From Photobacterium damselae (GTDB taxonomy: Bacteria; Pseudomonadota; Gammaproteobacteria; Enterobacterales; Vibrionaceae), in the NCBI RefSeq assembly GCF_003026815.1, contig NZ_PYOG01000001.1:62001-126000 (forward strand): a DNA stretch of 64,000 nucleotides, written 5' to 3'. This document shows positions 1 to 8,240 of this stretch, one piece after another. How positions within the stretch are numbered: position 1 is the first letter of the stretch; every line of letters begins with the position of its first letter. The notes under the pieces are model-generated. The model saw nothing but the letters and a program-made list of their open reading frames with translations, had not been told where the DNA came from and ran no database searches. The position numbers and the translations under genes were made by a program.

Positions 1-2
1 CT

Positions 3-512
3 ATGAGCTTAGGCGCAGCATTAAGTATTCGTGTTGGCTTTATGTTGGGTCAAAAAGATATTGATGGGGCTAAAATTGCCTGTCACTGTGGTTTTGCAAC
101 GGCGTTATTAATGGCAATGACTACCGCGGTTCTAACGGTAATTTTCCGTGAAGATATCACTCGATTATATTCTCACAATCCAGATGTTCTGATCTTAGCA
201 GGTAAACTGCTTCTTCTTGCTGCTATTTATCAATGTACAGATGCGATCCAAGTTGTTGCAGCAGGCGCACTTCGTGGTTACAAAGACATGCGAGCAATCT
301 TTACTCGAACTTTTATCGCCTATTGGGTACTAGGTTTACCAATTGGCTATATTTTGGGTATGACAGATTGGATTGTGCCAGCAATGGGACCTCAAGGTTT
401 CTGGATCGGATTTATCATTGGTCTAACAGCGGCGGCAATTATGCTAGGTAAACGTGTTCTTTGGGTGCAAAGCCTTAGCCGTGAACAACAACTTGAGATG
501 TCAAATCGCTAA
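3..512 (+). CDS. norM: MATE-family multidrug efflux pump, C-terminal part (NorM-like)
   Basis: This is the last 169 residues of an inner-membrane multidrug/Na+ or H+ antiporter of the MATE family; the gene begins left of the window, so the ATG at position 3 is an internal methionine. The piece is strongly hydrophobic and shows about four to five membrane segments. The segment containing AGALRGYKDMR followed by YWVLGLPIGY is typical of the second half of NorM proteins, where an arginine-glycine-tyrosine turn precedes a transmembrane helix. A full NorM has about 456 residues, so roughly the last third is present. An intrinsic terminator lies 33 bases after the stop, so the gene ends its transcript here. 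The family call is firm; norM rather than a paralogue is an inference. Confidence 0.85.
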   Translation: MSLGAALSIRVGFMLGQKDIDGAKIACHCGFATALLMAMTTAVLTVIFREDITRLYSHNPDVLILAGKLLLLAAIYQCTDAIQVVAAGALRGYKDMRAIFTRTFIAYWVLGLPIGYILGMTDWIVPAMGPQGFWIGFIIGLTAAAIMLGKRVLWVQSLSREQQLEMSNR

Positions 513-544
513 TACAAGCTTATAAAATAAGAACGTTAATAACT

Positions 545-577
545 AACGGGTTGAGCTCTTCGCTTAATCCGTTTTTT
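545..577 (+). terminator. Rho-independent terminator after the norM-like gene
   Basis: An 11-base arm beginning AACGGGTTGAG pairs, with G-T wobbles, with CTTAATCCGTT across a short loop, followed by a T run. Confidence 0.8.
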
Positions 578-631
578 ATTTTCATAGAACAGATAATAGC
601 AACCCAGCAGAATCACAGGCTCTAGCTGTTA

Positions 632-649
632 CTTGGGTATATACTCAAG
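632..649. repeat. Palindrome with TTGGGTATAT core (dispersed repeat copy 1)
   Basis: CTTGGGTATATACTCAAG is an 18-base near-perfect palindrome just upstream of the lipoprotein gene at 680. Related TTGGGTATAT or CTGGGTATAT cores occur near 32714 and 41182, suggesting a small dispersed palindromic element. Confidence 0.45.
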
Positions 650-679
650 AAAAGTACTAGTAAAAGGAAATAACCTATT

Positions 680-1762
680 GTGTGTAACCCATTACGGTAT
701 TTATCTTTCTCTGTATGGTTTTTGCTCATTGTTATCCTAAATGGATGTGACACTCTGTCGTCTTCCGACTCTCCTTTTCATATTTACGCGCAACGCTTAG
801 CAAACGTACTTGATACCTCATTCGATGAGCGAACAGTTAATACCTATCTTGATATTATCCCCTATCCTGATAATAGAGATATTTACCAAACGATCCCTGA
901 TATCAGGATTGGTTTATTAGATGCTTATGAGCTTAGGCAGTGCGGGCTATTCCATTTAATTGCTGAGAGAAATTCTGTTTTAGGTAAAGTACAAGACAAA
1001 ACACGTCAGTTACGATATGAGATCCTATTTTTACAAGGGCTACGCACATGTTTGGCGACATTAGATACCAAGACAGATCTGTACCAACAACTTGTGAGCA
1101 TCGAGCAACAAAAGCAACAGCAAATCCCTCAATATTTATGGAACATGCTCTTTACTGGCGAAGAGTGGCGAAAACAATTTGTCATTAATTATCAATGGAT
1201 TAATTCAAAGCAACAAAACGGGTTTCATTCCTTTTTAGATGCGGTTCGCCTTGTTAATTATTTAAGTCAAAGTACAGAGCAGCAAGCAATTATTCCTTCT
1301 AATCAGCTGGATTTACTATTACAAAGTCAGGCTGAGCTATACAAAAATCCATATTTTGGTCGTTTGTTATATTCTATAGCTCAAAGTACGGCTTGGCTCA
1401 ATGCTATTACACATATGCTAAAAGACCATCAAGAGTCGATTTACTGTGGGCCAAGTAGAAATAATCAAAAAGCACAATATCTTAATAATGTATTTTATAA
1501 ATATTACTCGCAAGATATTCAAAGTTACTTAGCAACATTAAGCAGTCAATATCAACAATTACAACCTCTACTACTTGAGCTATATCAACACTCGTTACGG
1601 CATGGAATCACCCCCAGCCCCCAGATGTCTCGTTATAGCCAGTACTATTTTGCAAACCACCTCTATCGCAATTTCAAACAAGCGACTCTTGAGCATGTTG
1701 AATATTGGAAAACATTATTCAAACGGTGTAACTTTCCAGTTGGCAACAATCAAGCCCAATGA
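680..1762 (+). CDS. DUF3080-type lipoprotein of unknown function
   Basis: A 360-residue protein starting at GTG, with a purine-rich AAAAGGAAA ribosome site upstream. The N-terminus is a lipoprotein signal: a hydrophobic stretch at residues 9-21 followed by the lipobox LNGC with Cys at about 23, so the mature protein should be attached to a membrane in the periplasm. The beginning of the mature part (YAQRLANVLD) and overall length fit the DUF3080 family of gammaproteobacterial lipoproteins; I recognise this by pattern only. The rest is rich in Gln, Tyr and Leu and looks helical. No catalytic motif is visible. It stands alone, 167 bases after norM and with its own upstream region; function unknown. 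Confidence 0.7.
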   Translation: MCNPLRYLSFSVWFLLIVILNGCDTLSSSDSPFHIYAQRLANVLDTSFDERTVNTYLDIIPYPDNRDIYQTIPDIRIGLLDAYELRQCGLFHLIAERNSVLGKVQDKTRQLRYEILFLQGLRTCLATLDTKTDLYQQLVSIEQQKQQQIPQYLWNMLFTGEEWRKQFVINYQWINSKQQNGFHSFLDAVRLVNYLSQSTEQQAIIPSNQLDLLLQSQAELYKNPYFGRLLYSIAQSTAWLNAITHMLKDHQESIYCGPSRNNQKAQYLNNVFYKYYSQDIQSYLATLSSQYQQLQPLLLELYQHSLRHGITPSPQMSRYSQYYFANHLYRNFKQATLEHVEYWKTLFKRCNFPVGNNQAQ

Positions 1763-1909
1763 CCTATTTTGAGCCATGTTTCGCAACAAAATAAGTCAAA
1801 AAAGTGCAGAATTAGCGAATAGCGGCATACTTTTTTCATCTACACTGAATGACGTCCCTAAGTAAACAGCCTAAAGATAAAGCCCAACATAAACTTAAGG
1901 AGTAAGGTT

Positions 1910-2170
1910 ATGAATAAAATGAAAAATGAGGCAAAGCTCATCAAAAAGGCACTTGAACTAGGTTTCTCTTATGCAAAGCAGCAAGGTTATGGCGATTTAG
2001 ATAAGTCGGTTCCCGCTAATTATCGCGTAGAAATTATTTATCGAATGCTGGTGGAGTGTAAGCAAATTACCCCGCTCGCAGTTGATCAAGAAGACAGTAT
2101 CCATATGAAGCACAAGCTTGCTATTTGGATCTCTCGCTTATTACCACCAGAGCATGAACTGTTGCAATAA
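1910..2170 (+). CDS. Small conserved protein, DUF5062-like
   Basis: An 86-residue cytoplasmic protein with a strong ribosome site (TAAGGAG) 8 bases before the ATG. It begins with a lysine-rich helix (MNKMKNEAKLIKKALELG), then YAKQQGYGDL, and ends with a short helical segment (MKHKLAIWISRLLPPEH). This layout resembles DUF5062, a Vibrionaceae family with no known role. No signal peptide, membrane segment or metal site is visible. It is a single-gene unit; a long hairpin follows at 2194-2240. The coding call is firm from the ribosome site and composition, the family less so. Confidence 0.65.
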   Translation: MNKMKNEAKLIKKALELGFSYAKQQGYGDLDKSVPANYRVEIIYRMLVECKQITPLAVDQEDSIHMKHKLAIWISRLLPPEHELLQ

Positions 2171-2193
2171 TACTTATCAAATCACCCAATTAG

Positions 2194-2240
2194 GCAAAAC
2201 TTTCACTGCATTTTCTTCTCATCAGTTCTGAAAGTTTTGC
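2194..2240. terminator. Long-stem hairpin after the DUF5062-like gene
   Basis: GCAAAACTTTCA at 2194-2205 pairs perfectly with TGAAAGTTTTGC at 2229-2240 across a 23-base loop. The T tract after it is weak, so it may be a terminator or an RNA-stabilising hairpin. Confidence 0.45.
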
Positions 2241-2333
2241 TGATTTCTCAGTCAATTAGCAGTATCCCTACCGTAAATCTGATTAATGAGCAACCAAACG
2301 CACTCAAATTATAAAAAAAGCGAACTCAAACAC

Positions 2334-2362
2334 TTGCGCCATGGAAACTAAGTCGCTAATAT
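2334..2362 (+). promoter_or_regulatory. Probable promoter of the tRNA-Val cluster
   Basis: TTGCGC at 2334-2339 and TAATAT at 2357-2362 are separated by exactly 17 bases and followed by a GC-rich discriminator (CCATGGCG), the pattern of stringently controlled stable-RNA promoters. A 9-base inverted repeat, CGCCATGGA (2337-2345) and TCCATGGCG (2362-2370), overlaps both promoter elements. Confidence 0.55.
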
Positions 2363-2393
2363 CCATGGCGTTCAGTTAGTTCTGGATGTCTGT

Positions 2394-2470
2394 ACGAGCG
2401 TAGCTCAGTTGGTTAGAGCACCACCTTGACATGGTGGGGGTCGGTGGTTCAAATCCACTCGTTCGTACCA
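2394..2470 (+). tRNA. tRNA-Val (GAC)
   Basis: A complete 77-base tRNA with encoded CCA. The acceptor stem ACGAGCG pairs with CGTTCGT, the anticodon loop is TTGACAT inside the CCACC/GGTGG stem (anticodon GAC, valine), and the T arm is GGTGG/CCACT. Identical to the copy at 2617-2693. Confidence 0.97.
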
Positions 2471-2491
2471 CTCTTTTTAGAGTCAAAATTT

Positions 2492-2568
2492 GCGTCTGTA
2501 GCTCAGTTGGTTAGAGTACTACCTTGACATGGTAGGGGTCGGCAGTTCGAATCTGCCCAGACGCACCA
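2492..2568 (+). tRNA. tRNA-Val (GAC)
   Basis: A complete 77-base tRNA with encoded CCA; acceptor stem GCGTCTG with CAGACGC, anticodon loop TTGACAT (GAC). It differs from its neighbour in all stems but carries the same anticodon, and is identical to the copy at 2714-2790. Confidence 0.97.
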
Positions 2569-2616
2569 CTTATACTTATCTAAGTAGATTTGAATAAAGT
2601 CTTTTTAAATAAGTAT

Positions 2617-2693
2617 ACGAGCGTAGCTCAGTTGGTTAGAGCACCACCTTGACATGGTGGGGGTCGGTGGTTCAAATCCACTCGTTCGTACCA
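2617..2693 (+). tRNA. tRNA-Val (GAC)
   Basis: Exact second copy of the tRNA at 2394-2470, offset by 223 bases. Anticodon loop TTGACAT (GAC), encoded CCA. Confidence 0.97.
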
Positions 2694-2713
2694 CTCTTTT
2701 AGAGTCACAATTT

Positions 2714-2790
2714 GCGTCTGTAGCTCAGTTGGTTAGAGTACTACCTTGACATGGTAGGGGTCGGCAGTTCGAATCTGCCCAGACGCACCA
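2714..2790 (+). tRNA. tRNA-Val (GAC)
   Basis: Exact second copy of the tRNA at 2492-2568, offset by 222 bases. Anticodon GAC, encoded CCA. It is the last gene of the cluster and is followed by a terminator. Confidence 0.97.
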
Positions 2791-2797
2791 AATTTTA

Positions 2798-2826
2798 AAA
2801 CCTGTTCATATGAGCAGGTTTTTTAT
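2798..2826 (+). terminator. Terminator of the tRNA-Val cluster
   Basis: AAACCTG and CAGGTTT flank a partly self-complementary centre (TTCATATGAG), followed by TTTTTTA; it lies 7 bases after the last tRNA. Confidence 0.8.
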
Positions 2827-2898
2827 TATCTATCAAATAAAGTCTTCAGTAATAAATAGATAGAAGCTCCCATTATGAGCTCCTATCTCGCCAAATAC

Positions 2899-3960
2899 TT
2901 AATTCATTGAAAATGCTTTTGTTTCTTTAAATTCATCACTGCTTGAACTGATAAATTTACCCTCTTCATCCTGGATAAAGAAAACAGGTAAATTAAGTTT
3001 ATTTGCAGCTTCCATTCCTTGTTTTGGGCCAAGGCAAAGCATTGTCGTTGCCCATGCATCCCCTTTGATAGGATCATTACCAAATACAGAAGCCGATACT
3101 AAATTATGAGTAATTGGTGAACCTGTTCTTGGATCAAGAATATGAGAATACTCTTTTTTACCCTGCTCAAAGTTATGGTGATACGTACCAGATGTATTCA
3201 GTGAAACACCACTTTGATCAAAAATCGTCACGACTTGATATGGCTTCACCCCTTCTTTTAGTGAAATTGGTTGCTCAATTGCGACTCGCCACTGCACACC
3301 ATTTGGCTTATGACCTTTAATTTTCATGTCACCACCAAACTCCACCAAATAATTATTAATGCCATCGGCTTCTAAGATTTTGCTTAGTTGACTAATAGCA
3401 AACCCTTCTCCCATAGAAGAAAGATCAATTTGAACTTGGGGAATGGCTTTTCGAATTTTTAGATGAGTCGGATCGATTTCAATATTATTGATCCCCATAT
3501 CACCTTGAATAGTCGTTATCTCTTCGTGGGTCGGTACATGTAATTTATCACCTTGAAATCCCCACAGTTTGTATAGAGGTTGAATAGTTGGATCGTAACA
3601 ACCACCACTGTCTTTATTTATGGTTTTTGCTAATGCGACCAGATCAATAAATTCTTTTGATGCAGGTTGCCACTGAGTGCTCGCAGAATGATTAAATTCT
3701 GAGATATACGAGTCATTACGATACGTAGAAAATTCTTTGTCTATCTCTGCTAGCCGTTTATCAAACTGAGCTTGAACTTTCGTGACTGGAACATCATCTT
3801 TAGACCAGTAAGTCACATGATATGTTGTACCTTCAGCAAAGCCTGTGATCTTCTCAAGCTTTGGTGGCTCATTACATCCCGAAAGAAGTAACGAAATAGA
3901 TACCGCCAATGCAGCACAACCCATTTTACTTGGCTGTATTTTTTTAGTATTAACAAACAT
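2899..3960 (-). CDS. apbE: FAD:protein FMN transferase (ApbE), lipoprotein
   Basis: ApbE attaches FMN through a phosphoester bond to threonine or serine of flavoproteins such as NqrB, NqrC and RnfG, on the outer face of the inner membrane. The sequence has a lipoprotein signal ending in LLLSGC, then GFAEGTTYHVTYW, the typical start of mature ApbE; a DLSSMGEGFA segment lines the flavin site and GDAWATTMLCLG near the C-terminus is the family's Mg2+-binding region. The start is uncertain: ATG 3960 gives 353 residues with lysines before the hydrophobic core, while an in-frame ATG at 3999 adds 13 residues; neither has a good ribosome site. Vibrios normally carry apbE beside the nqr operon. Here no flavoprotein target is adjacent, so this may be a second copy. 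Confidence 0.88.
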   Translation of the reverse strand: MFVNTKKIQPSKMGCAALAVSISLLLSGCNEPPKLEKITGFAEGTTYHVTYWSKDDVPVTKVQAQFDKRLAEIDKEFSTYRNDSYISEFNHSASTQWQPASKEFIDLVALAKTINKDSGGCYDPTIQPLYKLWGFQGDKLHVPTHEEITTIQGDMGINNIEIDPTHLKIRKAIPQVQIDLSSMGEGFAISQLSKILEADGINNYLVEFGGDMKIKGHKPNGVQWRVAIEQPISLKEGVKPYQVVTIFDQSGVSLNTSGTYHHNFEQGKKEYSHILDPRTGSPITHNLVSASVFGNDPIKGDAWATTMLCLGPKQGMEAANKLNLPVFFIQDEEGKFISSSSDEFKETKAFSMN

Positions 3961-4182
3961 AGAACAGTCCACAAAAGAATATTTATACCCAGAAAACATC
4001 TGTCAGCTAGGATTCTTAAGTCTAACAGTTCAACTTATGTGGTGCTAGAGCATGAATCTAAGCTCTAATTTCTCTGTCTAATTTCAATTTAATCAAACAA
4101 ATGCAACATTGCGCACATAAATCTTTAAATCCAGAGCGCATACTTGTTTCATTCCAATAAAGAATAAACAGAGAGATAAGAT

Positions 4183-4413
4183 ATGGGTGTTTATACCTTA
4201 ATTTCAAATGGTCAATTGATCGTGCCATTAAATAACTACCATCACTATTTTGATCAAGAAATTAAACAACTTAGGCAACAGGGATTCTCGACATTAGATG
4301 TAACAGTAGAAGCCGAAACAGCAGAAGAAGCGATTGAAAAATATAAAGCGGATTATGATAGCGGGGATGCCCAGTTTGTTTCACTGCTCGCAGTAATGAG
4401 TAACCTTATGTGA
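4183..4413 (+). CDS. Small acidic protein of unknown function
   Basis: A 76-residue protein with a GAGAG ribosome site before ATG. It is predicted soluble, with a central acidic helix (TVEAETAEEAIEKYKADYDSG) after a short His/Tyr-rich segment (NNYHHYF). I do not recognise the family. It has its own promoter region (about 180 bases between it and the divergent apbE) and a strong terminator that it shares with the convergent PTS gene. The coding call rests on the ribosome site, the clean terminator and normal codon use. Confidence 0.6.
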   Translation: MGVYTLISNGQLIVPLNNYHHYFDQEIKQLRQQGFSTLDVTVEAETAEEAIEKYKADYDSGDAQFVSLLAVMSNLM

Positions 4414-4420
4414 AAAACGA

Positions 4421-4455
4421 AACGCTCAGCACAAGACATAGTACTGAGCGTTTTT
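4421..4455. terminator. Bidirectional terminator between the small protein and the PTS gene
   Basis: AACGCTCAG pairs with CTGAGCGTT, with T runs readable in both directions; it lies between two convergent genes. Confidence 0.85.
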
Positions 4456-4460
4456 ATCGA

Positions 4461-6071
4461 TTAAATGCCGTACTGTTCTATAATTTGATTCTTATAAATT
4501 TCAGCTTGGGTTCCATAAATTATCTGGATACCCTTTCCTGAACGAATAACCCCCTTTGCATCTAAAGATCGCCACACATCATCAGAAGCTACCTTATTTG
4601 GGTCTTTGACCGTGATTCTTAATCGAGTTATGCAAGCATCAATCGTTTCGATATTATCAACACCACCAAGCTTCTCAACAATCTCAGTGGTTAGAGTCGA
4701 TTGCTTTTTCCCATCTAAGTCTTTACGAGTATAAAGCTTATTTTCAGCTTGGTTACGCCCAGGGGTTGAGTAGTTAAACTTACGAATCATAAAACTAAAG
4801 ATGAAATAGTAAGCCAACGAGTACAACGGACCTAAGATAAGAATCCATTGATAAGATGTTTTTGCAGTGCCTTGTAATAGACCAAAGAATGTAAAATCAA
4901 TGAGCCCTCTTGAGAAAGTAATACCTACAGCAACATCAAGTAAGTGCATCAACATATATGCGATGCCCTCAAAAATAGCGTGAATAACATAAAGAGCAGG
5001 CGCAACAAATAAGAAAGTAAATTCTAGTGGCTCAGTAATACCAGTTAGAATAGAAGTCAATGCAGCAGAGACTAAAATGCCTTTAACTAGTTGTTTATTC
5101 TTATCATCAGCACAACGATACATAGCTAGAGCTGCGGCAGGTAAACCAAACATCATTGGAAGAAATCCACCTGTCATTGTTCGTGTTGCTTCTGAACTAA
5201 AATGTGTCACTGTTGGATCTGCTAACTGTGCAAAAAAGATTTTCTGCCCACCGGAGACTAGCTGCCCTGCCACTTCTTGAACGCCACCTAATTCGGTATA
5301 CCAAAATAGCGGGTATATCGCATGGTGAAGACCAAATACGTTCAATAATCGCATTGCAGCACCATAAAAGAAGGTTCCGATATACCCCATTGCAGAGAAA
5401 GCTTCACCAGCATGAACAATTCCTTGGAAAATCGTTGGCCAAATATAAGGAAAAATTGCAGCTAGAGGAAAAAAGAACAGCATCGTCATCACAGGTACAA
5501 GTCGATTACCACTAAAGAAAGCTAGGTAATCAGGCAGCTGTTTATGCGAAAATTTATTGGTAATGAAAGCCGATAATAAACCACATGCAATCCCCCCAAA
5601 GACCCCAGTTTGTAACGTAAATATACCAAGAACATGTGTATACATAGAGGCAATACCAGCGGCTTCTGTGGCATTTTTACCCGCAGCAATTAAAGCTTGA
5701 GTGGTAACGCTCTCAGGAGTAATTCCTTGAAAACTAAGTAGTGCCCCAATAACAGTTTGAAATAACAAAAAGCCGATTACTGCCGATAGGGCTGCGGTCT
5801 CTTTATTATTGTTAGCCATACCGATTGCAACACCAACGGCAAAGAGTAATGGCAAGTTCTCAAATACAAATAGACCTGCTTTAAAACAGAGTTGAAGAAT
5901 GTGGTTAGCAGGTGTACCTGGAGCAAGAAAAGCTAAGTGATAAGTTTCAATCAAAGGGCCGCTAGTGAAAGCACCTCCAATACCTAACAAAATCCCCGCC
6001 ATGGGCAATACAGCAATAGGCAGCATAAATGCTCGACCAATTTTCTGCAGAGAAGAAAAGAGACTATTCAT
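4461..6071 (-). CDS. malX: PTS glucose/maltose-type permease, fused EIIC-EIIB
   Basis: A 536-residue sugar transporter that phosphorylates its substrate during uptake, using phosphate from EIIA. The first about 430 residues form the EIIC membrane domain with ten or so hydrophobic segments; FGLHHAIYPLFW and GGVQEVAGQLVSGG and TEPLEFTFLFVAP are hallmark segments of the glucose/maltose/GlcNAc class, and the second resembles MalX more than PtsG. After a linker at NYSTPGRNQ comes the EIIB domain with the phosphocysteine in DACITRLRITV. No EIIA domain is attached, so a separate Crr-type EIIA is expected. It is transcribed alone. A perfect 13-base palindrome lies 58 bases upstream and may bind a local repressor. 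The substrate cannot be told from sequence; the malX name is by similarity. Confidence 0.82.
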   Translation of the reverse strand: MNSLFSSLQKIGRAFMLPIAVLPMAGILLGIGGAFTSGPLIETYHLAFLAPGTPANHILQLCFKAGLFVFENLPLLFAVGVAIGMANNNKETAALSAVIGFLLFQTVIGALLSFQGITPESVTTQALIAAGKNATEAAGIASMYTHVLGIFTLQTGVFGGIACGLLSAFITNKFSHKQLPDYLAFFSGNRLVPVMTMLFFFPLAAIFPYIWPTIFQGIVHAGEAFSAMGYIGTFFYGAAMRLLNVFGLHHAIYPLFWYTELGGVQEVAGQLVSGGQKIFFAQLADPTVTHFSSEATRTMTGGFLPMMFGLPAAALAMYRCADDKNKQLVKGILVSAALTSILTGITEPLEFTFLFVAPALYVIHAIFEGIAYMLMHLLDVAVGITFSRGLIDFTFFGLLQGTAKTSYQWILILGPLYSLAYYFIFSFMIRKFNYSTPGRNQAENKLYTRKDLDGKKQSTLTTEIVEKLGGVDNIETIDACITRLRITVKDPNKVASDDVWRSLDAKGVIRSGKGIQIIYGTQAEIYKNQIIEQYGI

Positions 6072-6128
6072 AAAATATCCTTGTCATTACACGTCAATTA
6101 ATTAGACTCCATTTTTAATTATATTTTA

Positions 6129-6141
6129 GGAGTATTACTCC
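6129..6141. promoter_or_regulatory. Palindromic operator candidate upstream of the PTS gene
   Basis: GGAGTATTACTCC is a perfect 13-base palindrome with central T, 58 bases before the PTS start. It does not match the CRP or Mlc consensus. Confidence 0.45.
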
Positions 6142-6284
6142 AAATATGCTTTGTTATATGTTTTCCTTCAAATCACGAAAGATTAAGAAGTGATCTTTCA
6201 CACAAAATTTTCCATAAAAGTCATAGAAGTTTGAGAGAGATCTCAGAAGATATAGAGCTAGATTGTCACCAAATTTCAGATGCA

Positions 6285-6303
6285 GCTCACTTTTTTGTGA
6301 GTA
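6285..6303. promoter_or_regulatory. Inverted repeat GCTCAC-N6-GTGAGT
   Basis: GCTCAC, six T residues, then GTGAGT. The six-base spacing equals that of CRP sites but the half-sites are reversed, so it is reported only as a possible operator. Confidence 0.3.
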
Positions 6304-6414
6304 AAATAATGCAAGGATAAAAAACACAATATCAGAATGAGAAAACGGTCATGTCGTTTTACTCACAGAGGGATAAACTCTTCCTATCACCAGTAAGAAA
6401 GGTAAGGAGTTCTT

Positions 6415-6711
6415 ATGGAATGCTTCGAATTACGAGTGCTAAGTGATCAATTAATAAAATCAGACAATCTCTACTACACTCAAAGCAATCAATCTGATGT
6501 CATCGCAATTATTGATAATGATGAAGATCTTATGTGGGCTGCGCGCCACTCTCTAACTGGAGAGCGTATTCTTCAACAAATTGTACGTATCGATTTTATT
6601 GACCATTTCATGATCATTGAAAGTAAGCATCAAGATGATCACACGGTTAAAATTCAACGAAAATTGCCTATCTCAAATATTGTTATTGAAAAATATTCAA
6701 AACATAATTAA
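6415..6711 (+). CDS. Small protein of unknown function
   Basis: A 98-residue protein with a good ribosome site (AAGGAG, 6 bases before ATG). It is predicted soluble and mixed alpha/beta, with an acidic stretch IIDNDEDL and several short beta-like segments (IVRIDFIDHFMIIES). I do not recognise the family. It is a single-gene unit divergent from the PTS permease and ends in its own terminator. A link with the PTS gene is possible through the shared upstream region but is not shown. Confidence 0.6.
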   Translation: MECFELRVLSDQLIKSDNLYYTQSNQSDVIAIIDNDEDLMWAARHSLTGERILQQIVRIDFIDHFMIIESKHQDDHTVKIQRKLPISNIVIEKYSKHN

Positions 6712-6737
6712 GAGTTCTTGTGCTTATTTATTAGTAA

Positions 6738-6768
6738 GGGTTAAACCTAGCTTGGTTTAACTCTTTTA
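6738..6768 (+). terminator. Terminator after the 98-residue protein
   Basis: GGGTTAAACC pairs with GGTTTAACTC (one mismatch) and is followed by TTTTATTT. Confidence 0.75.
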
Positions 6769-7070
6769 TTTAAATAATATTTAAGCAACTTTTGCTTTAT
6801 TGAGTAATATTGCATAATTAATCGAACCTAATTTAAACCTTGTGATATAAAAGGGTTATAAAGTCATAGCGCGATTATTTTTTGCTCTTTTCCGCTAATA
6901 ATACTAAAACAATAACTCGATGATTTGTCTGACATTTAATTGTTATCTAAATATCAAAATCATTATTTATATCGTTTTAGTTGCTATTAAGTTACTTTCA
7001 CCTTAATTAAATAGTCATCTAAACTTATTCCACCCGTTGGAATTTTGCTATTTATGCAGGCGAATTTTTT
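6769..7070. other. AT-rich intergenic region
   Basis: About 300 bases of AT-rich sequence upstream of the DMT permease. No further gene, RNA or clear operator is seen; the permease promoter must lie here. Confidence 0.4.
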
Positions 7071-7973
7071 ATGAATTTCTTCCATAACTTAAGAGATGAA
7101 CAAAAAGGTCGATTCATTACACTTATTGGTGTCATGATACTCAGCTTTGATACCTTACTTGTACGATTAATCAATTGTGATGAGTGGACTCTCATCTTCT
7201 GGCGTGGTTTTTTACCAGGAGTGGTTCTCTTCACGGTTCAGTGGGTTATGGATCCTTCCGTTATTCGCCAGCACCTATTTCGTTTATCTCCACTAAATCT
7301 TATTACATCAATTTTATTTAGTGCCTCAACTATTTGCTTCGTCTTTTCCTTAGATCACACCCAAGTCGCAAGTACTTTGGTTATTACAAATACAGCCCCT
7401 TTGCTAACCGCAATATTGGGCTATTTCTTCTTAAAAGAAAAACTACAAAAATCAACGTTAATTGCTATCGCGATTGCTGTCGGTGGCATCTGGCTAGTTT
7501 TCGGTTTTAAACCTTCAGCCTCAGAGATTGAAGGCGATTCTTTAGCTTTAGTTTCTGCACTATCAATGTCAGTTTACTTGGTCACTTTGCGTAAAACAAA
7601 AGGCCAATATGGATCGATCTTTTTGATTCAGGCAGCAGTACTAACCTCAATCATCTCTCTAGCGGCAGGAGCACATCCACTCTCGCTTGATACTCACCAA
7701 AACATATATATCTTTTTACTGGGCGGCATAGTTATACCTTTCTCTTTCTTATTGATAGCAAAAGGTCCGAAATATCTACCCGCAGCAGAAACTAGCCTAA
7801 TCTTATTACTTGAGGTGTTGTTTGGACCTTTACTTGTATGGCTAATTGTCGGGGAAGCGCCTACCTTGAACGTTGCTATTGGCTCTGCCATTGTACTTAT
7901 TACCCTAGCAACCCTAACAATTTGGCAATGGCGACAAGAAATGAAGGCATATCTAAATTCAGACAAATTATGA
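7071..7973 (+). CDS. EamA/DMT-superfamily permease
   Basis: A 300-residue inner-membrane protein with about ten hydrophobic segments arranged as two EamA repeats (roughly residues 12-145 and 155-290). The end of the first repeat contains TNTAPLLTAILGYFFLKEKL and the second AAETSLILLLEVLFGPLLVWLIVGEAP, both typical of drug/metabolite transporters that export amino acids, drugs or metabolites. The substrate is unknown. It is a monocistronic unit. A hairpin (8000-8011 with 8038-8048) follows the stop but lacks a T run. Confidence 0.85.
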   Translation: MNFFHNLRDEQKGRFITLIGVMILSFDTLLVRLINCDEWTLIFWRGFLPGVVLFTVQWVMDPSVIRQHLFRLSPLNLITSILFSASTICFVFSLDHTQVASTLVITNTAPLLTAILGYFFLKEKLQKSTLIAIAIAVGGIWLVFGFKPSASEIEGDSLALVSALSMSVYLVTLRKTKGQYGSIFLIQAAVLTSIISLAAGAHPLSLDTHQNIYIFLLGGIVIPFSFLLIAKGPKYLPAAETSLILLLEVLFGPLLVWLIVGEAPTLNVAIGSAIVLITLATLTIWQWRQEMKAYLNSDKL

Positions 7974-8240
7974 ATTATATTGATTTTAGAAACAATCTAT
8001 TGCAGTCAACAACACTTGTACGTTAATTGACCTGTATTGTTGCTGCAAAATCCATAATTTGAACAATACTTACAATCATTGATGAAATTAAGAGCTTTTA
8101 CCATTTTTGATAAAATACATGCCATTTTTGGCTATGTACGCCAAATTAATCCAAGCTCTACAATGCGTATCTTTTTCTATCTTTATACCATATACGGTGC
8201 GCTATATTCGCACTCGTATTGTCAACGTTGAGGGCCTTGA

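Larger units (their letters stand above)
6072..6414. other. Divergent intergenic region, PTS gene / small protein
   Basis: This 343-base region carries the promoters of two divergent genes. Visible elements are the palindrome at 6129-6141, the repeat GTGATCTTTCAC near 6190 and the inverted repeat at 6285-6303. No perfect CRP site was found. Confidence 0.5.

Noticed and set aside
6190-6206. AGTGATCTTTCACA as a CRP site upstream of the PTS gene
   Set aside because: The half-sites are only 4 bases apart instead of 6.
8000-8048. Hairpin after the DMT permease as a terminator
   Set aside because: Stem with a bulge and no T tract; left as a comment only.
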